Below are positions 57,034 to 64,000 of a DNA stretch of 64,000 bases, piece by piece. Position 1 is the first letter of the stretch; every line of letters starts with the position of its first letter. This DNA is from Schistocerca nitens (lineage: Eukaryota > Arthropoda > Insecta > Orthoptera > Acrididae): positions 617,697,000 through 617,760,999 of the forward strand of contig NC_064617.1 of assembly GCF_023898315.1 (NCBI RefSeq), read 5' to 3'. The position numbers and the translations under genes were made by a program. The notes beneath the pieces were generated by a model. It was not told the DNA's origin. It worked only from the letters and a program-made list of their open reading frames with translations, and made no database searches.

Positions 57034-58420
57034 CATTGATCAGCCAGAACATTATGACCACGTACATAATAGCTGGTATGTCCTCTGGAACAGATGACAG
57101 TGGCGACGTATCACAGCATGGAAGCAATGAGGCCTCGGTAGGTCGCTGGATGGAGTTGGCACCACATGTGCACATTCAAGTCACCTAATTCCCATAAATA
57201 TGGGAGGGGGGCGATGAGCTCTGACGCCACGTTCTGTCACATCCCAGATGTGTTTGATCTGGTGCAGATATGGCGAGTTGGGGGACAGCAAATCAATTGG
57301 ACTGGCCACTGTGTTCCTCTAGCTACTCCACTACTTCCTGATCTTGTGATATGGCGCATTATCTTGTTGAAAAATACCACTGCCATCAGGAAACATGACA
57401 CTCTTGAAGGGGTGTAGGTGGCCTGAATCCAATGTACGATACTCCTTGGTCGACATGGTGCCTTGCACGAGCTCCACCGGAACCATGGATGTCTACATGA
57501 ATGTTCCTTAGAAGATAATGGAGCTGCTGCCAGCTTTTCTCTGTCCCAGAGCATAGGTGTCAAGGACCTGTCCCGTGGAAGACGACGGATTCGCGTCCTC
57601 CTATTGGCATGGTGGAGAAGGTATTGGGATTCCTCAGACAATCCAACACTCTGTCACTGTACCAACGTCCAGTGCCAATGGTCAGGTGCACATTTCAGTC
57701 GTAGTTGCCAATGTCGTGGTGTTAACATTGTCACATGCATGAGTTGTCAGTTGCGGAGCTCCATCGTTGTGTGTTCAGACACACTTGTACTCTGTCCAGC
57801 ATTAAAGTCCGATGTTAGTTTCACCACAGTTCACCGCTCGTTCTCGCTCTGAACACTATAGGACTTAACATCTGAGGTCATCAGTCCGCTAGAAGTTAGA
57901 ACTACTGAAACCTAACTAACCTAAGGACATCACACACATCCATGCCCGAGGCAGGATTCGAACCTGTGACCTTAGCGGTCGCGCGGTTCCAGACTGAAGT
58001 GCCTAGAGCCGCTCGGCCAAAGCGGCCGGCTCACCGCTCGTTCTGTTTTACCAGTCTGTGCAATGTCTGATATTTATAATGAGGGGTGGCTGTCCAACCC
58101 CACGACATCTGGATGTGGTTTCACATTGGTTTCGCGACGTATTGAAGACACTCGCCACAGCACTCTTCAAACACCCGAAAAGTCATGCAGTTTGCTAAAT
58201 TCTCGTGCTGAGTTTCCAGGCCATTATAATCTGCCCTGAGTCAAGCTCAGATAGCTCGCATGCCTTCCTCATTCTACAGACGGCCAACATACTCACTGAT
58301 GCTACATGCGCCATGCATGTGTCTGATTAGCAGTCATTCCTTGTCAGATGATGCTTCCATCGCCTTTACGGATTTATATCGATTGTTGGTCAGTGTTCGT
58401 AACATTCTGGCTGACCAGTG
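57034..58420 (-). mobile_element. Tc1-like relic with inverted ends, carrying a SINE
   Basis: Ends CATTGATCAGCCAGAACATT (57034) and, inverted, CACTGGTCAGCCAGAATGTT (to 58420), with TA at 57032-57033 and 58421-58422. The minus strand reads IFQQDNAPYHKI near 57370 (second Asp kept), then IKHIWDV near 57260 with stops between. Without the SINE and its duplication it is ~1.19 kb, matching its neighbour at 53787. Confidence 0.82.
57845..58030 (-). repeat. tRNA-derived SINE, head type A, inside Tc1 relic
   Basis: Minus-strand SINE: B box as GGATTCGAACCTG on plus, head end CGGCCAAAGCGGCCGGC, tail start GAACACTATAGGACTTAAC. An exact 14-bp target duplication TCACCGCTCGTTCT lies at 57831-57844 and 58031-58044. 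Confidence 0.93.
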
Positions 58421-58422
58421 TA

Positions 58423-59220
58423 TAGATGCAGGTGCTACTTAATGATGGGCTAAGGATGTGCAATGGGCAGCCTCACAGTTACTTATGATCAAAGAGTGCA
58501 ATGAATGTCTGTGTGGTGGTGATGCATCTTCAAATACAATCATTTGATAGTGGGGACATGAAGTGCATACTGCACTGCAACTGAAAAATCTGTGTTTTGC
58601 ACAGCAACTGAAAATCGATCTGTTGCACATGATGACCAATGCTTCATCTGAGTAGATGGAACTGACATCTTTCAATTCTCACACTATTTGCTCATGAGTG
58701 ATTGTGTATGTGCATGTTTGTGGGGGAGTGAGGGCGGGGTGGATATGTGGATTAGATAGCTGAAACATTTGTCATTGCTGTGTGTTTGTATGTGAATCAC
58801 TGTGTATTATGTATGCTTGCAAGTTGTATATTACTGTTATGTGTACTATGCGCACCTTTTTGTGCACTCTGTATGTATGTGTGGTTCTTTCTTTTTCACT
58901 TGTAGCTTCTGATTGTCAAATATTGTAAATACTTTACGTAAAAATCCATGGTAGTCCTATTAATATGATTATCTCAGCATTCAGCTGCTACTGTATAAGT
59001 ATTGTTCAAAATAATGAACTGTATTAGTATAATATATGTCAGCATATAAGTAATCAGATGCTGCTAGTCACGTATAAAAATGAATGCATCTTATTACTAT
59101 GAGTTATCTCTACATACAAGCAGCCTCTTCTTTTGAAAGAAAATAATTTTTACTAAATATTGTAAATAACTTTGAAAAATAGAATGTTAATGGTAATATA
59201 CCATTAGTTAATTTGTCATG
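58423..59220. other. Unassigned, TG-rich in part
   Basis: 58690-58870 is rich in TG and GTAT repeats of low order. No gene recognised. Confidence 0.45.
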
Positions 59221-59231
59221 AGTTATAAAAT

Positions 59232-59470
59232 GCCCACCCACGGCAGCTGAGTGGTCAGCACGACAGAATGTCAATCCTAAGGGTCTGGGTTCGATTCCCG
59301 GCTGGGTCGGAGATTTTCTCCGCTTAGGGTCTGGGTGTTGTGTTGTCCTAATCATCATCATTTCATCCCCATCGACGTGCAAGTCGCCGAAGTGGCGTCA
59401 AATCGAAAGACTTGCACCCGGCGTACGGTCTACCAGACGGGAGGACCTAGTCATATGACATTTACATTTT
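59232..59470 (+). repeat. tRNA-headed SINE with alternative body
   Basis: A-box-like GGCAGCTGAGTGGTCAGC, B box GGTTCGATTCCCGG, GGGTGTTGTGTTGTCC, then ATCATCATCATTTCATCCCC and a body ending TGACATTTACATTTT. An exact 11-bp target duplication AGTTATAAAAT lies at 59221-59231 and 59471-59481. Its body differs from the head-A SINEs and parallels 22411-22679. Confidence 0.9.
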
Positions 59471-59481
59471 AGTTATAAAAT

Positions 59482-60175
59482 ATCTTAATCCATTCCTCAT
59501 TGGACTTTTCATAGACTGGAAACAACTAAGAACATTTCGTTTTGTAGAACGTTTTTTGTTTACACATATACAGTGTATCTACACTCACCATCATTCAATT
59601 TTACAGCGTTGTCTAAAAACTCTTTTCTTCATGCCTAGAATACAGTATGAATTGTATTCAGGTCTAAAGATGCATTTACATACATGGGCATTCATTTAGT
59701 ACATTCAGCCTCCACAGATTTAATGCTTAAAGGGTTTCAGATGTATATTTTGGTATTGGATGAACAATGTCATTTTTACACTGATCTAATTGATTTATAT
59801 TCACATTGTGCAGGCACGAATATTAAAATGCCACCATACCAGTCTATCTGCCAGAGTCAGTAAAGCATTGTACAGGCTTTTTAAATTGAGTGTTAACTTG
59901 AATTCTAAGGTATACTTGTATGACTGTACCCTCAGATTTTATCTTAATCACCGCCTCTCCAAACATATTGACAAGTGACATCTCACTCCTTAACAGGCTA
60001 ATGTTAACATCAGTTATGATGTGATCTATTCAGTTGCCATCTTTATTTCTATGAACTTCATCACGCTACACAGATAGTACTATTTGCACCGCACATACTG
60101 AACTCTAGCGTGAAGCTGAACATTCTCTATCTCAATCACAACATCAAATTCACTATGTGCTGCTAGAGCTACATC
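59482..60175. other. Unassigned AT-rich sequence
   Basis: No feature recognised. Confidence 0.4.
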
Positions 60176-60183
60176 CACATTTT

Positions 60184-60386
60184 AAAAAAATGGTTCAAAC
60201 GGGTCTGAGCAGTATGGGACTTAACATCGGAGATCACCAGTCTCCTAGACTTAGAACTACTTAAACCTAACTAACCTATGGACATCACACACATCCATGC
60301 CCGAGGCAGGATTCGAACCTGCGACCGTAGCAGCGGCACGATTCCGGACTGAAGCGCCAAGAACCACTCGACCACAACGGCTGGCT
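60184..60386 (-). repeat. tRNA-derived SINE, head type A
   Basis: Minus-strand copy with GGTTCAAACGGGTCTGAGCA, CCATGCCCGAGGCAGGATTC and head end CCACAACGGCTGGCT as read on plus. Target duplication CACATTTT lies at 60176-60183 and 60387-60394. The A-run at its left is its T tail on the element's strand. Confidence 0.88.
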
Positions 60387-60394
60387 CACATTTT

Positions 60395-61676
60395 TAGATC
60401 CACTTGCAGCCAAATAGCATGCACTGGTGAATAGATGTATTCTGCTAGCACTTAGCTGAGACTCTAGTTCTGGGAGCTGTTATGGTTGTGCTATACTACA
60501 GTCGAACAAGACTAGGTACAAAAGGTTGGGAAGTGACTACTGTTGCTGTTGCTGTGGTGGTTCAGGAAGGAGCATATGTGTGTCCTCATCTGTATCAATA
60601 ATCAAAACCTAGGTATAGCAGAAAACACACACAACTAATTGTAATAATTTGAGATGAATGGGCAAAAACCTGATAAAATTGTGTAGGCTTCCATGATCAG
60701 AGTCAGTTGACATTAAAGTTTTCTGAACACCATACCACATAATAATGTAAAAAAAAATCTATACTGGAAGAACGACTGTTTTGATCATAGTTACAGCGGC
60801 CTTTCTCTGGGTGTAGACGTTTCAACCCCTGTTACAGCGGTTTCCTAGGATAGTTTTTTACGCTATCACGTGGTAAAATATTCAGAAACCTTTTATGTTA
60901 AAATACTAACAGTCTTCTTCTTCCCAGCTGACTGCTGCTGCTGCTGCTGGTAGCACTTCACATTTCTTATAGAGAGCAAATGATGCCGTTCTCGCAATCC
61001 AATTATAAAAATTAAAAGTGGGGGCTGCACTTGCACACCATTGACGGACAACACATTGAAGTCGACGAGCGGTGGCGCGAGGTGGGGGTGAGGAAGGGAG
61101 CTTGAGGGTGGGGAAGTAGCTCTGGGCGTCGAGAGGGGGGTCCTCCACATGGCAGTGACTTGGCCTTGGAAATTGATCATGTCAGAATTCCAGGAGCAGT
61201 GACATCCCGGCCTTGTTGCAACTGTAAGAATCTGATGACGTCAGAACTGCAGGAAAGCTGATGTCCTGCTATCCTCTGCCATTGCATCCTCCCATATACT
61301 TGTACCTTGGTATTTGAACGTTTGTCCACCTTACAGAAGGAAATATGACACACCAATGTGAAACAGTTTAGCAATAGAGGCAGCAAACAACCTTTCATTA
61401 TTCTACTTAAAGTTGCTTCTAGTGTTCACGACCAATTTTACAGCACCATTAATTGCAATGTACCAAATATCTAATCCGACAATCTACTTAATCACACTAA
61501 CTCAGAACATGATCAGTATCATTATACAGCAAGCTTAAGACACTGCGGATAGCCAGCTTAATATCATCATTTCTAAATATTATCTAGAGAAGAAATGTTC
61601 ATGGATAGCTACCGTATTGTACCAATTTCACAAGGAGTTGACTACTGACTCTTTAGAAGAGAATGTTTTAGTAGCA
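60395..61676. other. Unassigned, with a short CTG tract
   Basis: A (CTG)n microsatellite of about 6-7 units lies at 60931-60950. The overlapping minus-strand frames at 60893-61180 arise from it (Gln- or Ala-runs) and are not convincing genes. GTGACATCCCGG and TGATGTCCTGC hint at a decayed local duplication near 61150-61280. Confidence 0.45.
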
Positions 61677-61685
61677 GATAAGTTT

Positions 61686-61883
61686 AGATGGTTCAAATGG
61701 CTCTAAGCACTATTGGACTTAACATCTGAGGTCATCAGCCTCTAGACTTAGAACTACTTATACCTAACTAACCTAAGGAGATCACACACGTCCATGCCCG
61801 AGGCAGGATTCGAACCTGCGACTGTAGCAGCAGCTTGGTTCCGGACTGAAGCGCCTAGAAACGCTTGGTCACAGCGGCCGGAG
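61686..61883 (-). repeat. tRNA-derived SINE, head type A
   Basis: Minus-strand copy with GGTTCAAATGGCTCTAAGC, GCCCGAGGCAGGATTCGAAC and CACAGCGGCCGGAG as read on plus. An exact 9-bp target duplication GATAAGTTT lies at 61677-61685 and 61884-61892. Confidence 0.9.
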
Positions 61884-61892
61884 GATAAGTTT

Positions 61893-62589
61893 CGATTGTA
61901 AAGTTTTCTTCCCAGTTCATATAACATACACAGACTGTTGTAAATCTGCATTGTCTTTTGTAATATACTTACATCATAGGCATACAGCACAACATAGAGA
62001 TGGTAGTTCCTCCTCAGCTATGTGCCTTCGTGGACTTCCTTCTTCTTATAAGGTATTCAATCTACATGTTAAAGAAAAAGAATTAGTGAAATTCTATATG
62101 CTTTTGTGACACCATGAATTATTACTATCTGATCTGTTTTTCAAATGCCTGTATTCATCAGTATTTTGGTGTCATCATATTTGATTTTGATTAGATGTTT
62201 ATGGTATCTTCTCTTGTTCGTTAATTTGCACAGTGTATTAATAATCTATAACTATTATTTTTATTATTTTATTACAATTACTATTTTCTTTTCTAATAGT
62301 AGTGTTACCTGCGAACGAAAACTGTCGTTATCCGCACAATGACAGTTTCTAACAGCTCTTGAATGTACAATTTTAACAAGGAGTGATAACTTTAATCAGA
62401 ATGAGATAACCTTTATTGTGTGAAGAACCATATTTTTACACAGCAGTCTTCTGAATGTTTTAATAACAATTAATTCATCTGACTAAATCAACGCATTTCC
62501 TGGGCGCAGTACTTTCTGACATGCAATGCATAAAATCACTAAAGCCGCTACCGATGAATGGAGTTACGGCGCTTATCATTTATACGAAT
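61893..62589. other. Unassigned AT-rich sequence
   Basis: No feature recognised. Confidence 0.4.
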
Positions 62590-63560
62590 TATAGTTTCCC
62601 GCATATTCCTTTACTTGACAGTTCTGTGTAGCATCCTTCTGTTCATTTCTCTTAATTTTCAACATCTTTCTGTAACACCACATCTTAAACGTTTCGATTA
62701 TCTCCGTTTCTGAATTTTTCTACAGTCCACGATTGACTTACATACACTACTGTGCTCCAGACGTACATTCTCAGAAATATTTTCTTCAAATGAAATCTTA
62801 CATTTGATACGAGCACACTTATCTGTGCCACTCTGTTTTTATGCCCTTTTTGCTTCGTCGGCGAAGTGTTAATTTGCTTCAAAGCCAGAAGAACTACTTC
62901 ACTTAGTCCAATACGTGGGTCAAATTTTGCTGTTTAGTCTGTCGCTTATCTCAATTTTCCTGTTCCTCATTACTTTCATCAAAATGCTTTTTACTTAAGT
63001 CCATATTGAGAGCTCATTAGCCTGTTCACTCAGTTATCAAATACTTTAATTCTTCCTCACTTTCACTGAGGATAGCAATGTTGTCGTAGAATCTTATCGT
63101 TGACTTCATTTCACTCTAAAATTTAATCCTACTTTTGAGTCTTTCTTTTAGTTCCGTAACTGCTTCTTCGATGTGTAAGTTGAACAGTAACGTAGAAAGA
63201 TCTCATACCTGGCTTGCACTCTCTTTAATCCGAGTACTGCACCACTGATCTTCCATTCTTATCGCTCCATTTGGGCTCTTGTACGTACTATGCTGTCCAA
63301 CAGCTGATACTCTTTTTATCAGAATTTAGAACAATCGGCTCCAATTTACGCTGTAGAACGCTTTTCGTGGACAGAAAAGTCTTAAGAAGCACTCTTGAAT
63401 TTACTTGAGTTTTGGTTCTCTTGTGTAGCACAACATCATAATAGCCTCTCTGGCTCCAGTACTTGTCCTGAAGCCAAAATGATAGTTATCCAACTTATTC
63501 TCGATTTCAGTTTTTTTCTTCTGTATATTATCCTCGGAAATTTGGATTATGAGTTATCAA
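62590..63560 (-). mobile_element. RTE-like LINE relic H, RT region
   Basis: On the minus strand, in order: YHFGFRTSTGAREAIM (63490-63440, compare DQFGFRRNVGTREAIL), an antisense of the FADD region near 63080, then KKIFLRMYVWSTVVYVSQSW near 62790 (compare FLKVFVWSVAMYGSETW). Strongly decayed; ends not identified. Confidence 0.78.
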
Positions 63561-64000
63561 GCGGAGTCGGCGTTAGTTTACGTATTTGTCTGTGATATCT
63601 TAGGGATTAGGGTCGATGATATTCCTCCGAAAGTCTGACAGTATTTTAGAAGTCTCATTGACCTTATGTGTGTCTTTTCGAATGTCACGAATGTGAAAAA
63701 CTGTATCTCGCAGTATAATTGTACCAATGGTTATTAGTATTGTTGTTATTATTAAGGTAGTTCAAACTTCTTCGTTATTAATCTATGATCATCTAAGAAA
63801 CATAAACACTAGTTGTTAAGATTAAGCTGGCGACGAGTAATCGAATAATCGCACAGAGTATGACGCTAGGACTAGTCAGTTGCTAATGAGCATTTCAGCC
63901 TCATTTTAAACGCGAAGAAATGTGAAAAACAAAACGATTTGCCAAGACTGAGAAACGGATAGATAGTGAGAGACCGGACGGTTCGAAGCTATGAAGGGTT
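63561..64000. other. Unassigned sequence to window end
   Basis: AT-rich, with no recognised feature. Confidence 0.4.

Noticed and set aside
60893..61180. Gln- or Ala-repeat protein near the CTG tract
   Set aside because: The repeats follow from the trinucleotide microsatellite in different frames, and no other coding support exists.
1..64000. CRISPR array, prophage, operon or bacterial defence cluster
   Set aside because: No regularly spaced short repeats, no bacterial gene density and no ribosome-binding sites. The content is insect-type transposable elements.

Overview
This window is eukaryotic and looks like intergenic sequence from a large, repeat-swollen insect genome. I see no operon structure, no ribosome-binding sites and no convincing host gene. 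Instead there are dozens of transposable-element copies of mixed age, many nested in one another, separated by AT-rich sequence I cannot assign. The dominant LINE (RTE-like, about 3.3 kb, ending in short CAA repeats) and the tRNA-headed SINEs with a shared tail are of the kind I associate with grasshoppers and locusts (Orthoptera, Schistocerca-like). That species inference is from memory and is not proved here.

Layout. 0-6.2 kb: SINEs, a tRNA-like tandem repeat unit, a 5'-truncated RTE copy. 6.2-12.1 kb: one ancient LINE relic split by a TTAA-flanked DNA transposon and by a decayed Tc1-like element, which is itself split by a complete Tc1-like transposon with an open transposase frame. 12.3-15.6 kb: repeats and a foldback transposon with 485-bp inverted arms. 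15.8-19.3 kb: RTE copy A, carrying a SINE with an 11-bp target duplication. 19.3-25 kb: mostly unassigned, with SINEs, one of them bounded by an exceptionally long duplication of about 47 bp. 25.1-27.3 kb: another LINE relic. 27.75-29.09 kb: a complete mariner with an intact 362-codon frame. 31.3-34.6 kb: RTE copy B (minus strand). 36.6-43.8 kb: LINE relics. 44.3-47.7 kb: a GC/CpG-rich island, Tc1 fragments and an unclassified long repeat. 47.9-52.2 kb: RTE copy C, nearly intact, inserted into an older antisense relic of its own family. 53.8-58.4 kb: two Tc1-like relics with recognisable inverted ends, one holding a SINE. 59-64 kb: SINEs and a last RTE relic.

How the parts relate. The genes here are selfish elements, not a cooperating pathway. 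RTE copies encode an APE-type endonuclease plus reverse transcriptase and could supply retrotransposition to non-autonomous partners. The two intact-looking transposases (Tc1-like at 10.2-11.2 kb, mariner at 27.85-28.94 kb) would act in trans on their own inverted ends. Target-site duplications give a relative insertion order in several places. I found no sign of a new multi-gene system. The most informative items are the nested insertions, the two intact transposase frames, the modular SINE heads and tails, and the long SINE duplication.
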